From Xylanimonas ulmi (GTDB lineage: Bacteria > Actinomycetota > Actinomycetes > Actinomycetales > Cellulomonadaceae), in assembly GCF_004216535.1 (NCBI RefSeq), contig NZ_SGWX01000001.1, positions 496,001-560,000 on the forward strand: 64,000 nt of DNA, written 5' to 3'. The notes under the pieces were generated by a model. The model was given only the letters and a program-made list of their open reading frames with translations, had not been told where the DNA came from and did no database searches. The number at the start of each line of letters is the position of its first letter. The first letter of the stretch is position 1. A program made the position numbers and the translations under genes. This document shows positions 51,576 through 58,927 of this stretch, in pieces.

Positions 51576-53099
51576 TCAGGCGCGGGCGTCGGCCTCGTAC
51601 GCCTCGGCGTCCAGGACCAATCCGTGGGCGTCGGCGTGGGACTCGCCTGTGAGGGAGCCGGTGTCGGCGGGCACGCCGTCGAGGCTCGGCATCATCTGGG
51701 CCAGGCGGGGGCGCCACGCCTCGGCCTTCGCCGGGAAGCAGCGTCCCAGCAGCTCGACCATGGCCGAGACCGCGGTCGACGCGCCCGGCGAGGCGCCGAG
51801 CAGGCCGGCGATCGAGCCGTCCGCGGCGGCGACCACCTCGGTGCCGAACTCGAGCACGCCCTTGCCGTCTTTGTCGCGCTTGATGACCTGTACGCGCTGG
51901 CCCGCCGTGATGCGCTCCCAGTCCTTGGGCTGCGCCTGCGGGAAGAACGCCTGCAGGGTGCGGAACTTGGTCTCCGGGCGGGCCACGAGCTCGCCCACCA
52001 GGTACTGGGTCAGGTCCATGTTCTTCAGGCCCGCGCCCAGCATCGACGTGAGGTTGTGCGCGCGCAGCGAGGTGATCAGGCCCAGGTACTTGCCCTTCTT
52101 GAGGTACTTGGGGCTGAACCCGGCGTAGGGGCCGAACATGAGGTAGGACTCGCCGTCGACCACGCGCGTGTCGAGGTGCGGCACCGACATGGGCGGGGCG
52201 CCGACGTCGGCCTTGCCGTAGACCTTGGCCTGGTGGCGGGCCACGAGCTCCGGGTTGGACGTGCGCAGAAACTCACCCGAGATCGGGAAGCCGCCGAACC
52301 CGCGGATCTCGGGGATCCCGGCCGACTGCAGCAGGGGCAGGGCGCCGCCGCCCGCGCCGACGAACACGAACCGCGCGCTGACCGTATGGGTTCGCTCGAC
52401 GGCGTTCCATGTGCGGTCCTTGACCTTGAGCCGCCAGCGTCCGTCCTTGGTGCGGCGAATGCCACGCACCTCGTGGCGCAGCCGCACGTCGGCTCCGCGC
52501 TCGACCATGGACGCGACGAGTTGGTGCGTGAGCGCCCCGAAGTCGACGTCGGTGCCGGCCGCGTTGCGGGTCGCGGCGACGGGTTCGGCGTCGTCGCGGC
52601 CCTCGACCAGCAGCGGCGCCCACTGCGCGATCTGGCTGCGGTCGGCGCTGAACTCCATGTCCTTGAACAGGGGGTGGGCGGTGAGGGCCTCGAACCGGCG
52701 GCGCAGGAAGTCGACGTTCCGCTCGCCGCGCACGAACGTCATGTGCGGGGTGCGCTGCAGAAAGTCGGTGCTGGTCAGCGCGCCCTGTGCGAGCAGGTGG
52801 TGCCAGTATTCGCGCGAGACCTCGAACTGCTCGTTGATCGTGACGGCCTTGGACACGTCGATCGAGCCGTCGCGGCGCTCGGGGGTGTAGTTGAGCTCGC
52901 ACAGCGCCGCGTGGCCGGTGCCGGCGTTGTTCCACGGGTTGCTCGACTCGAGGGCGACGTCGTCGAGGCGCTCGTACAGGCGGATGGACCACGACGGCTC
53001 GAGTTGCTGCAGCAGCGTGCCGAGGGTGGCGCTCATGATGCCGCCGCCGATCAGGACGACGTCGACCTGATCCGTGGCGCTGGGGTGAACGGCAGTCAT
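51576..53099 (-). CDS. mqo: Malate:quinone oxidoreductase
   Basis: A 507-residue FAD enzyme on the inner face of the membrane that oxidises malate to oxaloacetate and passes electrons to menaquinone. Seen are the FAD motif DVVLIGGGIMSATLGTLLQQ, SSNPWNNAGTGHAALCELNY, GAGGGALPLLQSAGIPEIRG, FGGFPISGEFLRT and FGPYAGFSPKYLKKGKYLG, all typical of Mqo. ATG at 53099. The divergent upstream region holds two GTGA-N6-TCAC sites that suggest cAMP-receptor (GlxR-type) control. Confidence 0.96.
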   Translation of the reverse strand: MTAVHPSATDQVDVVLIGGGIMSATLGTLLQQLEPSWSIRLYERLDDVALESSNPWNNAGTGHAALCELNYTPERRDGSIDVSKAVTINEQFEVSREYWHHLLAQGALTSTDFLQRTPHMTFVRGERNVDFLRRRFEALTAHPLFKDMEFSADRSQIAQWAPLLVEGRDDAEPVAATRNAAGTDVDFGALTHQLVASMVERGADVRLRHEVRGIRRTKDGRWRLKVKDRTWNAVERTHTVSARFVFVGAGGGALPLLQSAGIPEIRGFGGFPISGEFLRTSNPELVARHQAKVYGKADVGAPPMSVPHLDTRVVDGESYLMFGPYAGFSPKYLKKGKYLGLITSLRAHNLTSMLGAGLKNMDLTQYLVGELVARPETKFRTLQAFFPQAQPKDWERITAGQRVQVIKRDKDGKGVLEFGTEVVAAADGSIAGLLGASPGASTAVSAMVELLGRCFPAKAEAWRPRLAQMMPSLDGVPADTGSLTGESHADAHGLVLDAEAYEADARA

Positions 53100-53119
53100 G
53101 GTCCGCGATTTTAGGACTA

Positions 53120-53135
53120 CGTGAAAAGCGTCACG
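53120..53135. promoter_or_regulatory. GlxR/CRP-type site 1 upstream of mqo
   Basis: CGTGAAAAGCGTCACG fits the GTGA-N6-TCAC pattern with perfect 5-bp arms (CGTGA/TCACG). It is 21 bp upstream of the mqo start. Confidence 0.6.
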
Positions 53136-53185
53136 AAACCGTTCCGTCGTCTATGGCCCAGATCACAACGGGCGGTCAGAATGAC

Positions 53186-53201
53186 CGTGAAATCGATCAC
53201 A
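53186..53201. promoter_or_regulatory. GlxR/CRP-type site 2 between mqo and the MFS gene
   Basis: CGTGAAATCGATCACA differs from the CRP/GlxR consensus TGTGA-N6-TCACA only at the first base. It is 57 bp upstream of the MFS start and 87 bp from mqo. Confidence 0.6.
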
Positions 53202-53257
53202 GCGCGCCATGGCCGCTCGTGACGCGACATCATCCCTCGGGTCGTAGCGTCGCGGGT

Positions 53258-54658
53258 GTGGCCGTCACCGCTCACGCACCCGACGACGGCGCGGTCCGCC
53301 GCCGCGTGCTGCTCGTCGCGATCCTCGCGACGTTTGTCGCGTTCCTCGACGGGACCGTCGTCACGGTCGCGCTGCCCGCGATCGGGCGCGAGCTCGGCGG
53401 CGGCTCGGACGCCGTGCTCGGGCTGCAGCAGTGGGTGGTCGACGCCTATCTCGTCACGCTCGGGTCGCTCATCCTGCTGGCCGGGTCCCTGAGCGACGTG
53501 TACGGACGCCGTCGGGTGCTCGCGGCGGGCCTCGTCGGATTCGCGCTCGCCTCCGCGGCGTGCGCGCTCGCCCCCACCGGCGCCGCGCTGGTCGCGGCGC
53601 GGGCGGTGCAGGGCGTCGCGGGCGCCCTCCTGGTGCCCAGCTCGCTGGCGATGATCGTCTCGGCGTTCGACGGCGAGGACCAGGGCCGGGCGATCGGGCG
53701 GTGGACGGCATGGACGGGCGCCGCGGCCATCGTCGGCCCGCTCGTCGGCGGCGTCCTGGTCGACACCCTGTCGTGGCGGTTCGTCTTCTGGCTGACCGTG
53801 CCCGTGTGCGTCATGACGACGGCGCTGCTGCGCCGGCTGCCGGGCGGCTCCCGCGCCCCGGACCGGCGGATCGACGCGCGCGGCGCCGCGCTGGCCGCCG
53901 TCGGGCTGGCCGCCACGGTCAGCGCGCTCATCGAGGCCGGACGGCTCGGCTGGGGGCACCCGCTGGTGGCGGGAGGGCTGGCCGTCGGGGTCGCCTCGCT
54001 CGTCACGTTTCTGGTGACGCAGGCCCGCTCGCGGGACCCGATGCTGCCGCTGCGCCTGTTCAGCGCGCGCAACTTCGCCTGGGGCAACGCCGCGACCGCG
54101 GCCATCTACGGCGCACTCGGATTCGGCGGGTTCCTCGTGACGCTGTTCCTGCAGCAGGTCGCGGGCTACCCCGCGACGCTCGCAGGCCTCGCCCAACTCC
54201 CCGCCACCTTCGCCATGCTGGGCCTGTCGAGCCGGTTCGGCGCGCTCGCCGGGCGCTACGGCGCTCGCGCCTTCATGACCGTGGGTCCGCTGCTGGCGGC
54301 GGCCGGCTTCCTCCTGATGCTGGTCACCGACGCCGGCGCGCACTACTGGACCCAGGTGCTGCCCGGGATGCTCGTCTTCGGCCTCGGACTGGCCGTGACC
54401 GTCGCGCCGCTGACCGCCGCGATCCTCGGCGCCGTCCCACCCGCCGACGCGGGCATCGCCTCGGGGGTCAACAACGCCGTCGCGCGCGTCGCCGGACTCG
54501 TCGTCGTCGCGCTCGCGGGCGTCATCCTCGGTGGGGCGCTCGACGTCGGAGCGTTCCACCGGGGGCTCCTGGTGACGGCGGCGCTGTTCGCCGTCGGAGG
54601 GCTGACGAGCCTGGCCGGTATCCGGCGCCCCGCAGATGGTGGCACGCTCGGCTCGTGA
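53258..54658 (+). CDS. MFS drug transporter, DHA2 (EmrB/QacA) family
   Basis: A 466-residue multi-helix exporter (14 helices expected for DHA2). FLDGTVVTVALPAIGRELGG in helix 1, AYLVTLGSLILLAGSLSDVY plus GRRRVLAAGLVGFALAS (motif A) and RAVQGVAGALLVPSSLAMIV (motif C region) mark the family. It probably exports toxic hydrophobic compounds with protons; the substrate is unknown. GTG at 53258 was chosen, since an upstream in-frame start at 53153 would run through the putative GlxR site. It overlaps the YbhB gene (GTGA). Confidence 0.88.
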   Translation: MAVTAHAPDDGAVRRRVLLVAILATFVAFLDGTVVTVALPAIGRELGGGSDAVLGLQQWVVDAYLVTLGSLILLAGSLSDVYGRRRVLAAGLVGFALASAACALAPTGAALVAARAVQGVAGALLVPSSLAMIVSAFDGEDQGRAIGRWTAWTGAAAIVGPLVGGVLVDTLSWRFVFWLTVPVCVMTTALLRRLPGGSRAPDRRIDARGAALAAVGLAATVSALIEAGRLGWGHPLVAGGLAVGVASLVTFLVTQARSRDPMLPLRLFSARNFAWGNAATAAIYGALGFGGFLVTLFLQQVAGYPATLAGLAQLPATFAMLGLSSRFGALAGRYGARAFMTVGPLLAAAGFLLMLVTDAGAHYWTQVLPGMLVFGLGLAVTVAPLTAAILGAVPPADAGIASGVNNAVARVAGLVVVALAGVILGGALDVGAFHRGLLVTAALFAVGGLTSLAGIRRPADGGTLGS

Positions 54659-55167
54659 CCACGATCTCCTGGGTGGGACGCGCGCTGCGCTCCCGCCGCG
54701 CGGGGACCGGACGCGGCGTCGTCGCGCTCCTGGCCCCGGACCTCGCTGCGACCCTCACCGTCGCCTCGCCGTCGTTCGACGACGGCGGCCCGATCCCGCC
54801 GCGGCACGCCGGGCCGGGCGTCGGGCAGAACGTCTCGCCGGCGCTCGACTGGTCCCCGGCGCCCGCCGGGACCGCGCAACTGCTGTTCGTCATGGAGGAC
54901 CCGGACGTGCCGGCGCCGCGTCCGATCGTGCACAGCCTCGCGGTCTTCGACGCCGGGGTGACCGGGGTCGGGGAGGGCGGGCTCGGGCGCTACTCGGGGC
55001 CGCGGGCGCTGCCTGGCCACGGGCCGCACGTCTATGGCCTTCACGTGTTCGCGCTCGACCGGGTCGTCGTGGAGCCGGGCGCGAGACCGCGGTTCTTCGA
55101 CGTCGTGCGGCGGGCGCGCGGTCATGTGATCGCACGTGGAGCGCTGTTCGGCGTCCAGGAGCGCTGA
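54655..55167 (+). CDS. YbhB/YbcL (PEBP, Raf-kinase-inhibitor-like) protein
   Basis: A 170-residue cytosolic PEBP-fold protein. SPSFDDGGPIPPRHAGPGVGQNVSPALDW-type sequence in the N-terminal half, FVMEDPDVPAPRPIVHSL (the ligand-binding DPD and HxL motifs) and GPHVYGLHVFALD are characteristic. The family binds anionic ligands and its bacterial role is unclear. It is coupled to the upstream MFS gene by a 4-base overlap. The first 35 residues are basic and not part of the core. Confidence 0.87.
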   Translation: MTTISWVGRALRSRRAGTGRGVVALLAPDLAATLTVASPSFDDGGPIPPRHAGPGVGQNVSPALDWSPAPAGTAQLLFVMEDPDVPAPRPIVHSLAVFDAGVTGVGEGGLGRYSGPRALPGHGPHVYGLHVFALDRVVVEPGARPRFFDVVRRARGHVIARGALFGVQER

Positions 55168-55232
55168 CCGCTCAACCCCGCCCTCACGCCGACCGCCGCC
55201 CTCCCTCGCGCCGACCGCCCCGCTCCCTCGCG

Positions 55233-55337
55233 CTGTGTTCGAGCCGTTGTCGACGTGGTCGAGCCCTCGGGCGCTCGAACTCCGCCCGATCGCTCGAACT
55301 CCGCTCCAATGCTCGAACTTCGCCCCACCGTTCGAAC
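55233..55337. repeat. TTCGAGC/GCTCGAA repeat element, copy B
   Basis: A second copy of the element at 51365, here between two genes on the same strand. Two TTCGAGC/GTCGAGC units are followed by four GCTCGAA/GTTCGAA units, in the same order and spacing as copy A. Neither copy contains an open frame that looks coding. The 287-bp gap 55168-55454 holds nothing else but a G-rich stretch before the next start. Confidence 0.85.
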
Positions 55338-55454
55338 GCAGGGCGGGGCGGCGGGCGCAGTGCGCGGGCGGGGTGCGGCGGGTGCGGCGGGCGGCGGCGG
55401 GAGGGGTGCGGGGGTCTGGGCGCGGCGTTCGGTTCGTGCGTGTGGGTGGTGCGG

Positions 55455-56747
55455 GTGAGGATCGGCGTCGTGTCACACTCCTCCGCGCGCTCCGGCGCCG
55501 TCGCGTTCTGGACCGAGCTGCCCCGTGACGGCCGATGGCTGCTGTCCACCGTCGTCGTGCAGTTCTTCGGACGCGGCCTCACGCTGCCGTTCACGATCAT
55601 CTACCTGCACGAGGTGCGCGGGTTCTCGCTCGGTCTCTCGGGCACGCTCATGGGGCTCATCGCCGTCGTCGGGCTCGCGGTGACCGGGCCCGCAGGGGCC
55701 CTCGTGGACCGGTTCGGCGCCCGCCGCGTGGTGCTCGTCGGACTGCTGATGGGCATCGCCGGGCTCGCGCTCCTGGCGTTCGCCACCGTGCCCGTCGTGG
55801 CGGGTGTGGCGCTGTGCCTGTTCGGCGTCCAACTCGGGGTCGCGTGGCCCGCCATCAACGCGCTCGTCGCCACCGTCGTGAGCGGCGACCTGCGCCAGCG
55901 CTACTACGGCGTCAACTTCGCGCTGCTCAACCTGGGCATCGGCGTCGGTGGCGTCGTCGGCGGGTTCCTGGTCGACGTCGAGCGGCCGGGCACGTTCGTG
56001 GCCGCCTTCCTGGTCAACGCGGCCACGTTCGCGGCGCCCGTCGGCGTGTTGCTCGGCCCGCTGCGCGGCCTGCACGGCCGGGCGGCGCGCCCCGACGACG
56101 ACGGCGCGGCGCGCGTCGGATACCTCGCCATCCTGCGCCGCCCTGAGGTGCTGTGGCTCACCGGTCTGGCGCTGCTCGCCTCGTTCGTGGGATACGGCCA
56201 GATGGAGGGCGGGTTCCCGGCGTTCGCGCGACAGGCCGCCCAGGTCTCCACGCGCATGGTCGGGTTCGCGTTCGTGGTCAACACCGTGGTCATCGTGGCG
56301 GCGCAGTTCTGGGTCATGAACCGGGCGCGTGGACGGCGGCGCACGCGCGTGCTCGCGGTCATGGCGGGAGTCTGGGCCGTGGCGTGGCTGGTCCTGGGCA
56401 CGACCGGACTCGTCCCGGGTGGGCTCGCGGCCGCAGCCGGCGTGCTCGTCTTCCACGGCGTCTTCGGACTCGGCGAGACGCTGCTGCAGTCGGCCTTGCC
56501 CGCCCTGACCAACGACATGGCGCCCGACCACCTGCGTGGGCGTTACAACGCCGTCAACTCCGGCGCGTTCCAGGCGGGCACGATCGCGGGGCCGATCGTC
56601 GCGGGCTTCCTGCTGCAGCACCACCTCGCGGGCGGGTTCATCGCCGTCGTCGTGGCGGGTTGCGCGGCGCTCGCCGGCACGGCGCTTGCGCTCGAACGAC
56701 GTGTGACGCCGCACGTCAACGGCGTCCAGGCGCCAGCCCTGCGGTAG
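55455..56747 (+). CDS. MFS transporter (MdtH/YfcJ-like)
   Basis: A 430-residue 12-helix MFS protein. WLLSTVVVQFFGRGLTLPFT in helix 1, GPAGALVDRFGARRVVLVGL (motif A) and RGRYNAVNSGAFQAGTIAG in the C-half resemble the MdtH group of multidrug exporters. The substrate is unknown. Several in-frame GTG codons (55446, 55449, 55455, 55470) compete; 55455 is a compromise and 55470 has GAGG at a good distance, so the N-terminus is uncertain by a few residues. It is convergent with the DUF2599 lipoprotein gene. Confidence 0.85.
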   Translation: MRIGVVSHSSARSGAVAFWTELPRDGRWLLSTVVVQFFGRGLTLPFTIIYLHEVRGFSLGLSGTLMGLIAVVGLAVTGPAGALVDRFGARRVVLVGLLMGIAGLALLAFATVPVVAGVALCLFGVQLGVAWPAINALVATVVSGDLRQRYYGVNFALLNLGIGVGGVVGGFLVDVERPGTFVAAFLVNAATFAAPVGVLLGPLRGLHGRAARPDDDGAARVGYLAILRRPEVLWLTGLALLASFVGYGQMEGGFPAFARQAAQVSTRMVGFAFVVNTVVIVAAQFWVMNRARGRRRTRVLAVMAGVWAVAWLVLGTTGLVPGGLAAAAGVLVFHGVFGLGETLLQSALPALTNDMAPDHLRGRYNAVNSGAFQAGTIAGPIVAGFLLQHHLAGGFIAVVVAGCAALAGTALALERRVTPHVNGVQAPALR

Positions 56748-56840
56748 TCGTCCGTCCGGCCAGCCGAGGGTGGCCCGGTCGCCGGGCGGGTGGGCCCCGC
56801 TGTCGGCGGCACGGTGGAGGTGACTGGCGGGTGAGCGCGA

Positions 56841-56869
56841 GGTGGTCGGCGAGGTGGTCGGCGAGGTGG
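56841..56869. repeat. 12-bp tandem repeat between convergent genes
   Basis: GGTGGTCGGCGA is repeated twice plus a partial third copy (56841-56852, 56853-56864, then GGTGG) in the 158-bp gap after the MFS gene. Confidence 0.7.
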
Positions 56870-56905
56870 GGAGGCGCGCTGACTGACAGCGCGGCGCCGC
56901 GTTCC

Positions 56906-57679
56906 TCAGGTGGGGTTGCAGCGCGCCGCCATGGTCGCGAGCAGCCCCACCTCGGGGCGCCACGGCTCCAGGTTCCACGTCGCCTTGTCGGGCGCGCCGA
57001 TCGTGTGACAGATGAGCTGGTCGCGCATGGTCGTCGTGTCGGCTTCCGGCTCCGCTGCGATGAGCTCGGCCCACACGAGCTCACGCCCCGCGTCGCCCGC
57101 GCGGCGCGCCCAGCCGGTGGGCGCCACCGCAACGGAGCGGCCCCCCTCACGCTCGCCCCAGGTCGCCGAGACGATGCCGCGCGTGCCGAGCGTGAACGTG
57201 ACGGGCTGGGCCGCCTGGGCCGCGCCCGGTGTCGGCAGCCGCAGCTCGGCTCGGCCGGCGCCCACGACCGCGAACCGCGCGCCGCTCGACGGCGCAGAGA
57301 GTCCGCCCACGAGCGCGCCGTCCGCGGCGAGCACCGCCAGGCCGCCGTCGGAGTAGGCCTGCAGCGTGCCGCCGCCCGGCGCGAGCCTCACGCCGACGAC
57401 GCCTGACGGCACTGCGGCGGGGTCGACGGACACCGTGACCGCGCCGTCCTGCTCGGGGCCCACCGTGGCGGGCGCGTCGTGGACGTCGCCGCCCGGTAGG
57501 GAGAGCAGGAGCGCCACGGGGCCGGCGGTGACGCTCAGCGGCAGGGCCTCGGAGTCGGCGGCGCTCGCCGGCGTCGGGGGCGGCCCACTCGGCGCCGACC
57601 GCGGATCGCCCGAGCACCCGCCGAGGGCCGCGGCCAGCAGCGCGACGGCGGCGAGCGTCGTCGTCGGACGCGGCCTCAT
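56906..57679 (-). CDS. DUF2599 lipoprotein
   Basis: A 257-residue exported lipoprotein: signal TTTLAAVALLAAALGG with lipobox LGGC, a Pro/Ala/Ser-rich linker, a beta-rich middle, and a C-terminal DUF2599 segment (RDQLICHTIGAPDKATWNLE then PWRPEVG) with two cysteines (ICH and RCN) likely joined by a disulfide outside the cell. The function of DUF2599 is unknown. Its ATG overlaps the stop of the M24 peptidase gene (ATGA), so the two are co-translated. Confidence 0.82.
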   Translation of the reverse strand: MRPRPTTTLAAVALLAAALGGCSGDPRSAPSGPPPTPASAADSEALPLSVTAGPVALLLSLPGGDVHDAPATVGPEQDGAVTVSVDPAAVPSGVVGVRLAPGGGTLQAYSDGGLAVLAADGALVGGLSAPSSGARFAVVGAGRAELRLPTPGAAQAAQPVTFTLGTRGIVSATWGEREGGRSVAVAPTGWARRAGDAGRELVWAELIAAEPEADTTTMRDQLICHTIGAPDKATWNLEPWRPEVGLLATMAARCNPT

Positions 57680-58824
57680 CCGACGATCTGCAGCTCGCGC
57701 GGCGAGACGTTGAGCCGGCGCGCGCCTTCGGGCTCCGCCTCGTCGAACGCCACCACGATGTCCTCCACGCGCACACCGAAGCGGTCGGGCAGGTAGACGC
57801 CGGGCTCGACCGAGAAGCACATGCCCGCGGCGATCGGCGTGGTCTCGCCCTCGACCATGTACGGAGGCTCGTGCGTCGTCAGGCCGATGCCGTGCCCCGT
57901 GCGGTGGATGAAGTGCTCGCCGTACCCGGCGTCCTCGATGACGCGGCGCGCGGCCCGGTCGACGTCCTGGCAGGTGGCGCCCGGGCGCACGGCCTCGACG
58001 CCGGCCCGCTGGGCGGCGCGCACGACGTCGTGCGCCTCGCGCTCGACGGCGGTGGGCTCGCCCACGTGCACGGTGCGCGTCGTGTCGGAGCCGTAGCCGT
58101 CGGCCAGGCCGCCGAAGTCGAGCACCACCATGTCGCCCTCGCGGATCACCGTGTCGTCGGCCTCGTGATGCGGGTCGGCGCCGTTGCTCCCGGCGCACAC
58201 GAGCGTGAAGTCGACCTGCTCGTGGCCGTGTTCGCGCAGCAGCGCGTCGAGGTCGGTCGCGATGTCGCGCTCGCGCCGACCTGCGAACGGCCGCCGCACG
58301 ATCTCGGCGAACGCGGCGTCGGCGCCCGCCCCGGCGGCGGCCAGGCGCGCGACCTCCTCGGGGGACTTGACCGCGCGCAGCAGGGGCAGCGCCCGCGTGA
58401 ACGGGGTCCACACCGTGCCCGGCAGCGTGCGCTGCAGGCCGAGCACGTGCAGCGCCCACGCCGAGTCGCTGATCGCGTAGCGGCCGCCGGGGTGCAGCAG
58501 CCGTGCGGCGGCGGCGTGCTCGTCCTCGCCGTCGGTCCACGCGAGCGTCTCCACCGGCCCGACGGCGCCTTGGCGCAGGTCGTGCTCCTCCAGCCGCGGC
58601 ACGACGGCGAGCGCCTGGGCGACGCCGTCGGGCTCCGCGCCCGTCGGCGCGGCCGGGACGTACAGCAGCGTGAAGCGCTCGCCCGCCGTCGAGGCCGGGT
58701 AGCCGAGGAAGTAGGTGAGGTCAGGGCCTGGCGTGACCACCACGCCGTCGAGCCCGGCGGCGGCCGCCTGCGCGGCGGCTCGACGGCGGCGGTCGGCGTA
58801 GACGTGCGGGGCGAAGGGGGTCAT
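57676..58824 (-). CDS. M24-family Xaa-Pro peptidase
   Basis: A 382-residue metallopeptidase. The N-terminal creatinase-like domain (residues 1-145) is followed by a pita-bread domain with all five metal ligands: Asp in VVLDFGGLADG, Asp in GYGSDTTRTVHVG, His in FIHRTGHGIGLTTHEPP, Glu in FSVEPGVYLP and Glu in GVRVEDIVVAFDE. It removes N-terminal residues before proline from peptides in the cytosol. ATG at 58824. It leads an operon with the DUF2599 lipoprotein gene. Confidence 0.93.
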   Translation of the reverse strand: MTPFAPHVYADRRRRAAAQAAAAGLDGVVVTPGPDLTYFLGYPASTAGERFTLLYVPAAPTGAEPDGVAQALAVVPRLEEHDLRQGAVGPVETLAWTDGEDEHAAAARLLHPGGRYAISDSAWALHVLGLQRTLPGTVWTPFTRALPLLRAVKSPEEVARLAAAGAGADAAFAEIVRRPFAGRRERDIATDLDALLREHGHEQVDFTLVCAGSNGADPHHEADDTVIREGDMVVLDFGGLADGYGSDTTRTVHVGEPTAVEREAHDVVRAAQRAGVEAVRPGATCQDVDRAARRVIEDAGYGEHFIHRTGHGIGLTTHEPPYMVEGETTPIAAGMCFSVEPGVYLPDRFGVRVEDIVVAFDEAEPEGARRLNVSPRELQIVG

Positions 58825-58927
58825 GCGTCCACGGTAGAGCGCGGGCCCTGACCTGGCAGCCGCGTGGGCGGCGCGGTTGCGCGGGTCGGTCGGGCCTCGG
58901 GCGCGGGGCGCTCGGACGGCGCGCGCC

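Noticed and set aside
51365-55337. SOS (LexA) boxes
   Set aside because: Actinobacterial LexA sites need paired TCGAAC and GTTCGA arms at fixed spacing; here the units run in arrays with variable spacing and no SOS gene follows.
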